A stretch of DNA of 64,000 nt from the NCBI GenBank assembly GCA_963664945.1, contig OY761822.1:2852001-2916000 (forward strand). Reading direction: 5' to 3'. The first letter of the stretch is position 1. Each line of letters begins with the position of its first letter. Of the stretch, positions 43,055 to 52,002 are shown in pieces. Source of the DNA: UBA6522 sp963664945 (GTDB taxonomy: Bacteria; Pseudomonadota; Gammaproteobacteria; Steroidobacterales; Rariloculaceae). The notes under the pieces were generated by a model, which was not told the DNA's origin, did not search any database, and was given only the letters and a program-made list of their open reading frames with translations. The position numbers were made by a program, and so were the translations under genes.

Positions 43055-43507
43055 TTATCTGCCTCGCTGACGGCGATACTCTGCCAGGCGGGTTTCCATG
43101 ATCCGCAGCCGTTCTTCCTGCTGGCCGTTTCCGCCGCCCACTTCCGCGCCGTCGGGCAGCGTGATGAAGGTCCACTCGACCAGGTTGAGGCCGTGCCGGG
43201 AAGGGCGCCCGAGGATGCGAATGCGGTCGCCCGGCTTCAGCTGATCGTTCGTCCAGCCGGCTCGCCGCAGGTTGATGATGCTGTCGCCCTCCGCCATCCA
43301 CTCTTCGGTCTGTCCCGCCTCGTTGGTCACTTCGAAGTAGACGCGCGCGTGAGGGTTCACCGCGCGAAACTCGGTGACGACACCCTCGATCTCCATCCGC
43401 TCGTCGACGATATAATGCGCTGCCGGGTTGTGGTGTGCGGAAGCGCCCATCGAAAATACCGATGCGGCGAAGAAAACGATTATGATTTCTGCTTTCATCT
43501 TGCTCAT
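43055..43507 (-). CDS. Exported DUF6152-like protein
   Basis: 150 residues with a signal peptide ending ASAHH (KAEIIIVFFAASVFSMGASA). The mature domain shows the family pattern: HHNPAAHY, IEGVVTEFRAVNPHARVYFEV, WMAEGDSIINLRRAGW and LKPGDRIRILGRPSRHG, a small OB-like beta barrel of unknown function. A charged C-terminal helix follows. It lies directly downstream of a larger conserved exported protein on the same strand (28-bp gap), a pairing repeated at 58.8-60.2 kb. Confidence 0.82.
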   Translation of the reverse strand: MSKMKAEIIIVFFAASVFSMGASAHHNPAAHYIVDERMEIEGVVTEFRAVNPHARVYFEVTNEAGQTEEWMAEGDSIINLRRAGWTNDQLKPGDRIRILGRPSRHGLNLVEWTFITLPDGAEVGGGNGQQEERLRIMETRLAEYRRQRGR

Positions 43508-43535
43508 CTCGCAATCCTGTTGCGACCCTCTCGCG

Positions 43536-44372
43536 TCATCTCTGGCCTGAGATCGCCTCGCACGGGGCGTCTTCCAGGCTCACCTCGGGCGTGAAGAGCC
43601 GGGTTCGCTCGAACGTCAGCGGTTCCTGATACATCACCGGGTCGGTCAGGATGAACTGCATGTGCAGTCGCGTGCCGTCCTCGCTCAGCGTGTAACGCTC
43701 GATGCTGCTCGCCTGGTCGCTGTTGTGGATGGCCAGGTTGTCTTCGGCGATGTTGGCGGTCACGCCCACCGTTTCCACCACCAGCGTCCGTCCCTCGTGC
43801 CATCCGATGGAATGCCCCGTCGCGGTCTTCGCCCCGTCGGCGGGATGATCGCGGCCATCCATGTAGATCGTGCGATCGGACGCCATGTCCTCCGGCTTGA
43901 TCACGACTCGGTCCTCGTGCTGCTCGATCAGGATGGGATCGTTGTGCAATATCGTCCGGAACGCCCCGAAGTATTCGCACTGGATCGAAGGGTCGTCGGC
44001 GGGGTCCCACGCCGCCGTGTATTCGGCGGCGAAATCGGTGAATCGATCGGCGATCGCCTGCTGGTTGAACGCGACGAGGGCCGACTGGATATCCCCGGCC
44101 GACAGATGGTCGTTCCCGGGGCCGAGCAGCTCGCCCAGGTATGCGTAGCTTTCGGGCAGGCAATTGCAGGCGAACATCTCTTCAATGGTCCAATCGGGAT
44201 GTTCTATGGCGGTAACCGTCGTGCTCCAGACGCCTGCGAGCGCCGGTGGCGCCTCCTGAGTGGGTGCAAGCGGTGCCCAGAGCGCCAGGCACACGAGGGT
44301 GAACGGCAGTCTCCACCCGCCGGCAAACCCGGCGGCGTTCGTTTCGACGCTATCGAAGTCCCGCGAGCGCAT
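43536..44372 (-). CDS. Conserved exported protein of unknown function, partner of the DUF6152-like gene
   Basis: 278 residues; a hydrophobic stretch at about 20-38 (WRLPFTLVCLALWAPLAPT) suggests a signal peptide, possibly with a start later than the first ATG. The mature part begins LAGVWSTTVTA and contains FRTILHNDPILIEQHEDRVV, IYMDGRDHPADG, SIGWHEGRTLVVETVGVTAN and a C-terminal beta-rich segment. These match the secreted family found again at 59354-60154 (VGRWEGDTLVVETVNFNEDT). The fold looks like an all-beta lipocalin-like barrel. Function unknown. Confidence 0.8.
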   Translation of the reverse strand: MRSRDFDSVETNAAGFAGGWRLPFTLVCLALWAPLAPTQEAPPALAGVWSTTVTAIEHPDWTIEEMFACNCLPESYAYLGELLGPGNDHLSAGDIQSALVAFNQQAIADRFTDFAAEYTAAWDPADDPSIQCEYFGAFRTILHNDPILIEQHEDRVVIKPEDMASDRTIYMDGRDHPADGAKTATGHSIGWHEGRTLVVETVGVTANIAEDNLAIHNSDQASSIERYTLSEDGTRLHMQFILTDPVMYQEPLTFERTRLFTPEVSLEDAPCEAISGQR

Positions 44373-44568
44373 AGGTATCCGGGGAGTTGTGATGCGGGCT
44401 CAGCGAATAGTGCTGCACCAAGAGGTCCTGGCCGAAATCTCCGGTCAGATCACGCCACACCGAATGGATGTGATTCGCGCCGTTCTGCCGGTTGTCGTAT
44501 TCGATTTGGTGGTCATTATTCTCCGATTCTACCGAAAACGGCGCCGGAATCGGACGAAAGCAGGGCAA
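44350..44568 (-). pseudogene. Possible C-terminal fragment of a lost gene
   Basis: In the gap 44373-44686 a minus-strand frame encodes QIEYDNRQNGANHIHSVWRD followed by LTGDFGQDLLVQHYSLSPHH, which reads as a conserved protein segment (a HIHSVWRD run with nearby acidic residues) ending at a natural stop. It has no convincing start, so I take it as the 3' remnant of a larger exported enzyme. The family is not certain. The rest of the gap shows nothing. Confidence 0.3.
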
Positions 44569-44686
44569 AATCGGACTCGAAACGCTGTTTTATCGAGCCG
44601 GACAGAGATCGAAGCGTCCAATTCCGGTGAAACATGCCCATTCGGAAGCCACCGGAGCGCCCGCTCGGCGCGATTTCGCTCCCGGG

Positions 44687-45523
44687 TTACAGTTGGGCGA
44701 TGCCGTGCCGGGTGCGTGTGCGGCGCTTGAGCCGGGTCTGGCGGCGGATGGCGAGGTTGGCCGCGCGGGCTTGCGCATTCACGTAGCCGCGCGGATGGTC
44801 CAGATGCAGGCAGGTGATCCTGTGGCGGATGCGCTTTCCGCGAATTCCGGCGTTTTCCAGCCGTTCTCCCAGTTCCCGGTCTTCTCCCCCGTATCCCATC
44901 CGTTCATCGAAACCATTTGCGCGCAGGATGTCGTCCTTCCAGCCTGACGAGTTGTGTCCGTTCCAGCCTGCGGTGGTGGGGGACACGCGGTCCAGCACCG
45001 CACCGAAGTCCAGGCCTGCGCTGAGCTTGAGCAACTTGTAAGTGAACGGCATGCCGCGGCTGCGCAGCCATGAAGTGGAGAAACAGCGACCGGAGGCGAT
45101 GTCGTTCGGATGGATGCTTCGGGACAGGCTCATCGGCAGGCGCAACAACCCGCCGGACAGGAAACGCTTCGGTTCGGCCAGTTCAAGGTGCCGAGCTATG
45201 AACTCCGGTTGGGGTATGCAATCTCCGTCGGTGAAGATCAGGTAGGCGCCCCGTGCCTTGAGGATGGCCTTGTTCAGTATTCGGCACTTGCGAAACCCCA
45301 CGTCCGGCTGCCAGACATGCTCGATTTGCAGCCCGGTACTCCTGTGTGCAGACCGGATGACCTCGGCGGTCTCCTCGCCGGAGCCGTCATCGGCTATGAC
45401 GACCTCGAAGTCGGGGTAATTCTGGCGAGCGAATCCGCAAAGTGTCTTGCGCAGCCACTCCGGCTGGCGATAGGTGCTGAAAATGACCGATACGTCAGGC
45501 GGTCCGGCGTTCATCCCGTGCAT
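44687..45523 (-). CDS. Family 2 glycosyltransferase with galactosyltransferase-like C-terminal domain
   Basis: About 278 residues from the ATG at 45523 (a second ATG at 45514). GT-A fold: VSVIFSTYRQPEWLRKTL, the nucleotide-sugar site FEVVIADDGSGEET, the metal-binding DxD as TDGDCIPQPEF, and a C-terminal GYGGEDRELGERL acid motif followed by RHRITCLHLDHPRGY. It transfers a sugar to a cell-surface acceptor; donor and acceptor are unknown. The C-terminus is very basic (AIRRQTRLKRRTRTRHG), which may help membrane association. It stands alone. Confidence 0.88.
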   Translation of the reverse strand: MHGMNAGPPDVSVIFSTYRQPEWLRKTLCGFARQNYPDFEVVIADDGSGEETAEVIRSAHRSTGLQIEHVWQPDVGFRKCRILNKAILKARGAYLIFTDGDCIPQPEFIARHLELAEPKRFLSGGLLRLPMSLSRSIHPNDIASGRCFSTSWLRSRGMPFTYKLLKLSAGLDFGAVLDRVSPTTAGWNGHNSSGWKDDILRANGFDERMGYGGEDRELGERLENAGIRGKRIRHRITCLHLDHPRGYVNAQARAANLAIRRQTRLKRRTRTRHGIAQL

Positions 45524-45975
45524 GGTTGGAGTCAGGGAAGGATACCCGGCGAGGCCGTAAATCCAACACAAAGCGCCAGGAACCACCGCATGTGGACCGT
45601 AATTCCCCGCATCAACAGAAAACGACTCGACTTCATGGACTTTCGAAGGCCGGCAATGGCTGTTCTCGCTCCCGGTGAACTGAAATTCTACTCGAACGGC
45701 CGCTCTGCTCTCCAACGCGGCTGTTCGATCGACGTTCTGCCCGCAACGACTCGTGATCGAAGGCGCATGGCGCCAAGCCCCAGACCGGTGGAACGCGATG
45801 ATTGCTCCCAACCGCGACGAACACACGCCTGCCGGTGCAACAGGAGATTTCTTGTGCCAGGTGCAGGGATCGGGCTGACAAGCGATTGAATCCACGCTAA
45901 TGTAACAGGCTCTGGTGGCTCGGCTGCGTTGATGACCTGGACTCGAGGGCCAAGTCAGGAATTCAAGAGGAAGTC
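45524..45975. other. Intergenic region between the divergent glycosyltransferase and esterase genes
   Basis: About 450 bp. It should contain promoters for both neighbours. Open frames here are in-frame extensions of the glycosyltransferase without protein-like character. I see no repeat element or RNA gene. Confidence 0.5.
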
Positions 45976-46803
45976 ATGACAAGGAAATGCATAATAGCCT
46001 GGTCCGTGTCGGTATTGGTCTTGATGGCGGGTGGTCTTCACGCCGCCGAGGAGGGATCCAACGCTACCGGATTCGTAAACTTCTCGTTTTCGATTGACGG
46101 TTCGGAGCGGACCGCGGGATTGTACGTGCCGCCGGACTACGACGGTTCGGACGAATGGCCGCTGATTGTCTTCCTTCATGGCGGGGGAGGGAACGGCAAC
46201 AACAACGGCGATGCCTTGACGGAGCGCTTTTACAGGCAGGGTTTGGTGCGGACGATCCAGAACTACCCGGAGCGTTTTCCGGCATTGGTCGCCTTTCCAC
46301 GCTGCCCGGAGGGCAAGATATGGTCTCCCATTCCGGCGGACCCGGTGCAGTCGGACTGGCGCCTGGATCTCCACGGGCGGGAGCCGGTCCCAGACGCCGA
46401 AACGCATGTCACCGCGGTAATCGACGGGATCATTGCGGCTTACGCCGTCGATGAGGACAGAGTGGTCATCACGGGCTATTCCATGGGTGGGGAGGGGTCT
46501 ATCCGCTACGCTGCGCTGCATCCCGAGCGGATCGCCGCTGTCGCGTCGGCGGCAGGCTCCGCGGTGATCGTCCCTGGAGACGCCCCTGTACTGGCCAGGA
46601 TGGGCGTATGGTTGTTTCAGGGAGAAACCGACAACCTCAGCACGGCGCCGCTTGCCAGGCGCATGGTTGCCGCGATCCGCGCCAGCGGCGGCAATCCGCT
46701 GTATACGGAGTACGCGGGCGTCGGACACGGCATGGCCAACCGCGTGTACGAAGATGCCGAGGTCATCGCCTGGATGCTGGATCGGAGGCGAGGTTCCAGG
46801 TAG
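45976..46803 (+). CDS. Exported alpha/beta-hydrolase (polyhydroxybutyrate-depolymerase/esterase-like)
   Basis: 275 residues with a signal peptide (KCIIAWSVSVLVLMAGGLHA) and an AGGAAG ribosome site. Alpha/beta-hydrolase landmarks: oxyanion region LIVFLHGGGGNGNNNGD, nucleophile elbow GYSMGGEGS, and catalytic His in EYAGVGHGMANRVYED. The ADETD-type Asp lies in FQGETDNL. It resembles feruloyl esterase/PHB depolymerase-like proteins that act on exported or extracellular esters. A family-1 palindromic repeat follows its stop. Confidence 0.88.
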   Translation: MTRKCIIAWSVSVLVLMAGGLHAAEEGSNATGFVNFSFSIDGSERTAGLYVPPDYDGSDEWPLIVFLHGGGGNGNNNGDALTERFYRQGLVRTIQNYPERFPALVAFPRCPEGKIWSPIPADPVQSDWRLDLHGREPVPDAETHVTAVIDGIIAAYAVDEDRVVITGYSMGGEGSIRYAALHPERIAAVASAAGSAVIVPGDAPVLARMGVWLFQGETDNLSTAPLARRMVAAIRASGGNPLYTEYAGVGHGMANRVYEDAEVIAWMLDRRRGSR

Positions 46804-46925
46804 TCCGGAGCGCCCATCGCGACCTCCCGGCGCGGTGCCGAGCACGTGCCAGTGGATCGATCCCGCCAAGCATGGGCCGGGCAGCCCGCGCGGCCGCCTC
46901 GGGAAAATCCACGGCCTGCCCGGCT

Positions 46926-47067
46926 TGCCGGACCCGCGGCAATTCCCGCTAACGACGCTCGCTCATCGTCTTGGCCCGAATAAACGGCGAAATTCGCCAT
47001 TGGGGCGTGATCCTGGAGGCGATTGTCGGGTCTCTCGGCGCTTGGCGGGAATCGCTGCCGGACCCGC
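46926..47067. repeat. Palindromic repeat family 1, copy B, with perfect 12-bp flanking direct repeats
   Basis: Core 46938-47055 (118 bp), inverted relative to copies A and C. Ends read GGCAATTCCCGCTAACGACG and GGCGGGAATCGC, with the shared internal palindrome. TGCCGGACCCGC occurs exactly on both sides (46926-46937 and 47056-47067), as expected of a target-site duplication. It lies between the esterase and DUF2272 genes. Confidence 0.88.
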
Positions 47068-47110
47068 ATGTTTCTCATTCTTCGGCCAAATTTGTTAGAT
47101 TAACGCCCCG

Positions 47111-48208
47111 ATGGTACGTGGCACTCACACTGCAAAGAGGATTCTCCTCGCACTGGCCGTTGGATTGGCTGCAACGGCGGGCTCGAACGCACAGCAGATC
47201 CACCTGGATCGCCTCGCGGCCGAGCGGCTCGACGTGGCGCCTCCCGCCGAGCGCGTGACCGGCGAGCCCGGCCGCATGCGGGTCGTCGAGCGTGCGTGCC
47301 GGATGGCGCCGGCGCACGAGGTCAGGCGCAGGATCGTCGACATCGCGGTGCAGGAATGGGGCTTCTTCGGATTCAGTGTCTTCGACCAGACGGTCCCCGA
47401 GGAGCCGCAACAGCGGCGGTCCGGCCCGCGGCCTCCGCGTTCGCTGGAGCAGCAAATGGAATCGGCGCGCGTAGCGGACTCGATCGCGGGCTATTGGGCC
47501 GTGACGGACGATGGCGCGTGGATCCTCGAGCGGCAAAACGCCGCCTGGCAGGGGCCCTACGGGGACGGGGCGCGCTGGGAGGATCCATGGTCGGCGGCGT
47601 TCATATCGTGGGTCATGTGCGAGGGCGGTCTCGGCGAGGATGACCTGTTCAGGCGCCACATCGCGCACCATGTGTATATCGATCAGGCCATCGAAGCGCG
47701 CTACCACGACGACACGGACGCCGCCTACGTCGCGTACGACGTCGGCGAGATGCCGATCGAGCCGGGCGATCTGCTGTGCTCCGCGCGGCGTTCGGCGTAT
47801 CGCTCGATCGGGCAGCGGCACAGGAACCTCGGCGAGGGGGTCCGCTCTCACTGCGACATCACGATCAGGTTCGATGAGCAAAATGACAGGGTCCTGGTCA
47901 TAGGCGGAAACGTCAGTGGGTCCGTGCGCCTGAAGCTGTTTGCGGCCGATTTCGATGAGAGTGTGGACGGGGAGTCCACGGTGCGCTGGATAGGCGGCGA
48001 CGGGCGCACGATATTCGCTCATTTGAAGCTCAGAGCCGATTCCATCGACGCCGACGCGCTCGACACGAGCCCCACGGTAAAGGCGCTCGTCGAGAGCGGC
48101 GATGACCTCCGCTGGCTCAGGCAGCGGCTCGCGGGCGATCGCCCGGCGCCGGCCGAGCCGGTGGCGTCGTCGGCCGGTACGCCGGGCGTGCCGACACCGG
48201 CCCTTTAG
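47111..48208 (+). CDS. Exported DUF2272-domain protein
   Basis: 365 residues with a signal peptide (KRILLALAVGLAATAGSNA). The central part matches DUF2272: VRRRIVDIAVQEWGFFGF, PWSAAFISWVMCEGG, HVYIDQAIEARYHDD and IEPGDLLCSARRSAY, then a His in GVRSHCDITIRF and VIGGNVSGSVRL. This is a CHAP/NlpC-P60-like papain fold with possible Cys and His catalytic residues, so a peptidoglycan or cell-wall amidase role is plausible but unproven. The C-terminal 40 residues are Pro/Ala-rich. Confidence 0.82.
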   Translation: MVRGTHTAKRILLALAVGLAATAGSNAQQIHLDRLAAERLDVAPPAERVTGEPGRMRVVERACRMAPAHEVRRRIVDIAVQEWGFFGFSVFDQTVPEEPQQRRSGPRPPRSLEQQMESARVADSIAGYWAVTDDGAWILERQNAAWQGPYGDGARWEDPWSAAFISWVMCEGGLGEDDLFRRHIAHHVYIDQAIEARYHDDTDAAYVAYDVGEMPIEPGDLLCSARRSAYRSIGQRHRNLGEGVRSHCDITIRFDEQNDRVLVIGGNVSGSVRLKLFAADFDESVDGESTVRWIGGDGRTIFAHLKLRADSIDADALDTSPTVKALVESGDDLRWLRQRLAGDRPAPAEPVASSAGTPGVPTPAL

Positions 48209-48351
48209 CAGTTATCGCTCCGGTTGCCGGCGCGCTGCCAGCCTTCTCGATGTGGTAGCGTATCGCCCGTTCGGTACGACTTGACCCGCCAGAGGAATAG
48301 CGTTCGGGGCGGGCACTGATTATGTGGAATTACGAGCAGGAGGAAGCTCTC

Positions 48352-49572
48352 ATGAAGACAACAATGCACGGACGGTCGTTCTACCGCGCGGCCCTCGTCA
48401 TCGGCGCCGGCCTGGCGCTTGCGGCGGGACCGGCGGGACACGCGCAGGTGGTCGAGGGACAGGCGTTGGACGAGAACGGGATGCCGATGTACCGGGTGGA
48501 CCCGTTCTGGCCGAAGCCGCTCCCCAACCGGTGGAGCATGCAGCAGGTGACCGGGCTCTATGTCGATCACATGGACCACGTCTGGTTCATCAACCGCAAC
48601 CGGGCCGCCCAGCCGAACGAGATCAGCGGCGATATCAACGGCAACGGACTGTGCTGCGTGCTGGGTCCGGAGATCATCGAGCTGGACCAGGAGGGCAACG
48701 TGTTGAACGCCTGGGGCGATGCCGACCATCACCCGCTGTGGCCGACCGCGCTGCAGACGGTGATCGCCGATACGCAAGGCTTCGTCTGGGTGGCCGGCAC
48801 CGCGCCGCAGGACAGCATCCTGAAGTTCACGCGAGAAGGCGAACTCGTGTGGGATTTCGGCCATCGGCCCGCGCCCGATGCGCCCAACGTCGAGAACAAT
48901 CAGGAAACCGACGCGTTCCGAAACAAGGGGCGATTCCAGCTCGACGAGGTCGACAACGAGCTGTACATCATCGACCAGAAGCGAGTCGTCGTCTTCGACG
49001 CATCAACCGGCGAGTTCAAGCGCGGTTGGGGCGGCTACGGGATGTCGCTGAGCGAGATCTCCAACGAACCGATTCCGGGCTACACGTGGGACGGTGGCCC
49101 CCCGCCCGAAGTCAGGGATTTCGCGCCTGCCCTGCACTTCATCGAGATATCCGACGACCGCAAGGTCTACGTCGGCGAGCGCGGGTCGAACCGGATTCAG
49201 GTGTTTACGACCGCGGGCGAGTGGCTGCAGGATATCTTTGTCGCACCCAATACGCCGGCACGAGGATGCGGTGGCCTGGAGCTTGGGGGTGGTACCTGGG
49301 GTCCCTGCGGCACCATGTACAAGCTGATCATTTCCAAGGACCCGGAGCAGAAGTATCTCTTCGAAGCCGACGGGAACAACCACGTGGTGTGGGTCCTGGA
49401 TCGCGCGAGCGGCGAAACGCTCGGCCACTTCAGCGAGCACGGCCGGCTGGCCGGGCAGATGCACTTCCCCAATGCCATCGGAATCGACTCGATGGGGAAC
49501 GTCTTCACCGGCGAAGTCGACAACGGCAAACGGATTCAGAAGTTCATGCCGGTGATGGCGGCCGACCTCTGA
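48352..49572 (+). CDS. Exported NHL-repeat beta-propeller protein
   Basis: 406 residues from the ATG at 48352, with AGGAGG nine bases upstream and a signal peptide (YRAALVIGAGLALAAGPAGHA). Six-bladed propeller repeats are visible, e.g. VTGLYVDHMDHVWFINRN, QTVIADTQGFVWVAGT, FHFIEISDDRKVYVGERGSN and FPNAIGIDSMGNVFTGEVDN. A paired-Cys insert (ARGCGGLELGGGTWGPCGT) and GLCCVLGPE may hold disulfides. Similar propellers occur in peptidyl-amidating lyases and in exported proteins that travel with PQQ enzymes. No catalytic role can be assigned. Confidence 0.88.
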   Translation: MKTTMHGRSFYRAALVIGAGLALAAGPAGHAQVVEGQALDENGMPMYRVDPFWPKPLPNRWSMQQVTGLYVDHMDHVWFINRNRAAQPNEISGDINGNGLCCVLGPEIIELDQEGNVLNAWGDADHHPLWPTALQTVIADTQGFVWVAGTAPQDSILKFTREGELVWDFGHRPAPDAPNVENNQETDAFRNKGRFQLDEVDNELYIIDQKRVVVFDASTGEFKRGWGGYGMSLSEISNEPIPGYTWDGGPPPEVRDFAPALHFIEISDDRKVYVGERGSNRIQVFTTAGEWLQDIFVAPNTPARGCGGLELGGGTWGPCGTMYKLIISKDPEQKYLFEADGNNHVVWVLDRASGETLGHFSEHGRLAGQMHFPNAIGIDSMGNVFTGEVDNGKRIQKFMPVMAADL

Positions 49573-49600
49573 TCGCAGCCGCGTACCGCTACCGAGAGTT

Positions 49601-49620
49601 CCGGGTCCTTCGGGACCCGG
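49601..49620 (+). terminator. Perfect 8-bp stem with TTCG tetraloop
   Basis: CCGGGTCC-TTCG-GGACCCGG lies 29 bases after the propeller gene stop. The UUCG loop closes an exceptionally stable hairpin. No long U run follows, so it may terminate weakly or protect the mRNA 3' end. The remaining bases to 49780 show no supported gene. Confidence 0.6.
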
Positions 49621-49780
49621 TGTCTCGTCGCTAATTCCACCCTCGACTCATGACGAAATCCCTGAACTCGGCCCTGTCCATCGCCTGAGTGCGCTCGATC
49701 CGCTCGCGGCGCCGTCGCCTGAAGAACGCGGATTTTCTCGCCGGATTGTCCGCCAAATACGCCTGTTTCATCTATCGTAC

Positions 49781-50524
49781 TCACTCGAGCGAATTTGCCA
49801 GGCGCCGTCTGGCGAATCGTTGGTCAGGCTCAGCGACTACGTTCATATCTTCAACGGCGGAACAGAGTTTCTTGAGTCGGCGTGAATTCGGTGAGAACGA
49901 AAGCAAATAATTGCTCGCGCCTGCGAGTACTTCGTAGAGCGGTTCGGCGATGTCGGCGGGCGGTAGCCTGCACGAGTCTGGCCCGGCGTACACAAAATTG
50001 AAGTGCTCCGGCATACCCTGACCTCGCGCAGGACCCCAGGACACTTCGACCAGATCACGGAAGCGCCTGAATACCACATCGGGAAACAACCCCCCTTCCC
50101 TGGCCGCTCGGAGTGCGTGTCGAGTCCACCATGCTTGCCATACCCCTTCCCATTCGGACGCGCTTTCTTCATTAGCCTCGATTGCCGATGGCGGGAATCG
50201 TGTGGCCCGCAATGATGTCCAGCCGGTATTGTCGGCATTCTTCGCAGGGAGGAGTTCTTCGTGAAACAAGGGATTCCAATGTTGCACGAACCACTCGATG
50301 ACCGGCAACAAGTACCAGTGGACGGAATTGATGAGCTCTCCTTCTTCTTGATGAGCGCACAGGTTCTTGCCTTCAACCCAAAGTTGGATCCCTCCCCAGG
50401 AGAAACCGATCTCTGGCTCCGTCCGCCGCCCGTGGTCCGGGTCGCGGGCAAACGCCATTCTCAGAGCGAACCTGCTCGTGTCGCCTGCAAATCGTTCCCA
50501 TTGAATCGCCATTTTCGACGTCAT
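49781..50524 (-). CDS. Unrecognised soluble protein, second gene of a coupled pair
   Basis: 247 residues from the ATG at 50524, which overlaps the stop of the upstream gene (TGATG). It contains conserved-looking tracts PEIGFSWGGIQLWVEGKNLC, VHWYLLPVIEWFVQHWNPLF, WQAWWTRHALRAAREGGLFP and VVFRRFRDLVEVSWG. From memory such segments form the N-terminal part of longer bacterial proteins, sometimes with a metallopeptidase; here the frame ends with RFARRRLANSLE, so a C-terminal truncation is possible. No signal peptide. Function unknown; context with a small partner hints at a stress or defence module. Confidence 0.65.
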   Translation of the reverse strand: MTSKMAIQWERFAGDTSRFALRMAFARDPDHGRRTEPEIGFSWGGIQLWVEGKNLCAHQEEGELINSVHWYLLPVIEWFVQHWNPLFHEELLPAKNADNTGWTSLRATRFPPSAIEANEESASEWEGVWQAWWTRHALRAAREGGLFPDVVFRRFRDLVEVSWGPARGQGMPEHFNFVYAGPDSCRLPPADIAEPLYEVLAGASNYLLSFSPNSRRLKKLCSAVEDMNVVAEPDQRFARRRLANSLE

Positions 50525-50820
50525 CAATCCCAAAATTTCTGGAGGTCCCGTCTCTGCAGACGGCCTTCCGTCAACCACCTGCGCCGGAGACTCTCAGGGA
50601 CCTCTACCCAACCAATGGGGTGGCCATGCCAGGTATCCTTGCCGTGCTGCCGCGCGACAAATGGCCTGCCCTGATACACGGCATACCGCTTGTTGCCCGC
50701 AGGTTCGCTCTCTTCAAGTAACTGTTGTACAAGCGTCCGGTCCAGGGTTGTCGGACAGAGCGTACCCCTGCGACCTCGCTGCCATGGCTCCTTATGCTTC
50801 GGATTCGCCTCATATTGCAT
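50524..50820 (-). CDS. Small conserved-looking protein, first gene of a coupled pair
   Basis: 98 residues, MQYEANPKHKEPWQRGRRGT with a single Cys after it (LCP), then LLEESEPAGNKRYAVYQGRP and HGKDTWHGHPIGWVEVPESL, ending RRDLQKFWD. The WHGHPIGW run and the length suggest a compact conserved domain. I recall similar small proteins as widespread but unnamed. Its stop codon overlaps the start of the 247-aa gene. No DNA-binding motif is evident. Confidence 0.65.
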   Translation of the reverse strand: MQYEANPKHKEPWQRGRRGTLCPTTLDRTLVQQLLEESEPAGNKRYAVYQGRPFVARQHGKDTWHGHPIGWVEVPESLRRRWLTEGRLQRRDLQKFWD

Positions 50821-50946
50821 GAGTATAAATCTATTCCGAGATTCAATAACCAGCCAACCCCTAAAACTTGATCGAGTGTGCCGATATTGGCCCCACAGGC
50901 TCCGTACTCCCTTGGAAGTGTATTGTTTGCTGTGACTGGGAGAGCG

Positions 50947-51423
50947 CTACCGGGCAAAAAACGTGATCATCCGGCCGCAGACGATGACGCCCGCCCACAG
51001 CAGCAGGGAGAAGTAGCCGACGAACTTCGATACGCCTGTGACCCCCTCCGTGGTCAGCAGATGAGACAGCCTGAACTTGAAGTACAGGGCGTTCAGTCCG
51101 GCGAGGAGGATCAGGCTCAGCTTCAACTCAAAGGCCGGGTTGTCGATGTACTTGGTCGCGTTACCGGCGAAGAACATGACCCCCGTGGTGAAGTTCACGA
51201 GAAATGCGCCGAGTACCAGGCGCAGCAGCCCGTTGATCAACCTGGTGCAGGGCTCCCGGTAAAACCCGGTCAGCCGCAGATCGATCACGAGCATGCCTCC
51301 CATGAAGAAGCACAGGCTGACGAAGTGGATGCATTCAAGCGTCGGCCAGATGGCTGCCGACGAAATGACCCACATCCCCAGCGGGGTGTCGGCAAGCCAG
51401 GCCAGTTTTTCCAGGCCCATCAA
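50947..51423 (-). CDS. Four-helix integral membrane protein, second of two paralogs
   Basis: 158 residues with hydrophobic segments at about 18-48 (WVISSAAIWPTLECIHFVSL), 65-88 (LLRLVLGAFLVNFTTGVMFF), 98-114 (LKLSLILLAGLNALYFKF) and 133-152 (YFSLLLWAGVIVCGRMITFF). It shares size, helix spacing and the xVxGRxIxY/F end (VIVCGRMITFF) with the upstream protein, so the two arose by duplication. The start overlaps the upstream stop by 4 bases. Conserved His in ECIHFVSL could bind heme or metal, but no function is known. Confidence 0.75.
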   Translation of the reverse strand: MMGLEKLAWLADTPLGMWVISSAAIWPTLECIHFVSLCFFMGGMLVIDLRLTGFYREPCTRLINGLLRLVLGAFLVNFTTGVMFFAGNATKYIDNPAFELKLSLILLAGLNALYFKFRLSHLLTTEGVTGVSKFVGYFSLLLWAGVIVCGRMITFFAR

Positions 51424-51902
51424 TAGATCGTCCCCACGTAGGCAATCAGGCGGCCGGAGACGATGGCGCCAATCCAGCTTGCGCTGGACACCAGGGAGAG
51501 GCGGCGGGCCGGGACGCTATCGCACGCTTCGCCGGAACCCTTCGCGAGTTCGGCGAGATGCGACTTGAGCCAGACGAGAATGGTTGCGCTGATCAACACC
51601 AGCAGCATCTTCACCAGGAAGGTGACGTTGGCGATGTACTCGGACCCGCGGGGTACGAAGAGTGTGAGCCCCGTGACCAGGTTCAGCATGAATCCCCATG
51701 TCGCGATGCGGAGAAAGCCGGTCAGATGCGCCTCGGCAATGCCCGAGACGATGCGGTAGAGGTACAGGGTGACGATGATCGTGAGTCCGGCCGCAACGGC
51801 CATCCCGATCGAATGCAGGGCGATCATGGTCGGAAACCCGAGCATGGACGTCAGTACCCATTCCGAGAACGCGGTTGACTCGAGGATTTCCAGGAAACTC
51901 AA
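51420..51902 (-). CDS. Four-helix integral membrane protein, first of two paralogs
   Basis: 160 residues: an N-terminal amphipathic part (FLEILESTAFSEWVLTS), then hydrophobic segments at about 22-50 (MIALHSIGMAVAAGLTIIVT), 63-82, 93-112 and 140-157 (WIGAIVSGRLIAYVG). A His in the first helix (IALHSIGM) matches the His of its paralog. The two form a coupled operon and may make a heteromeric membrane complex. No named family can be assigned with certainty. Confidence 0.75.
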   Translation of the reverse strand: MSFLEILESTAFSEWVLTSMLGFPTMIALHSIGMAVAAGLTIIVTLYLYRIVSGIAEAHLTGFLRIATWGFMLNLVTGLTLFVPRGSEYIANVTFLVKMLLVLISATILVWLKSHLAELAKGSGEACDSVPARRLSLVSSASWIGAIVSGRLIAYVGTIY

Positions 51903-52002
51903 TCAAATCACCGTTTTGGCGTGGGGGTTGCGGCTGACATTGGACCAAGTGTTTCACCGTCCTGAAAGACCCATTCCGGGTCGGCCATTTCCATGCCGAA
52001 CA

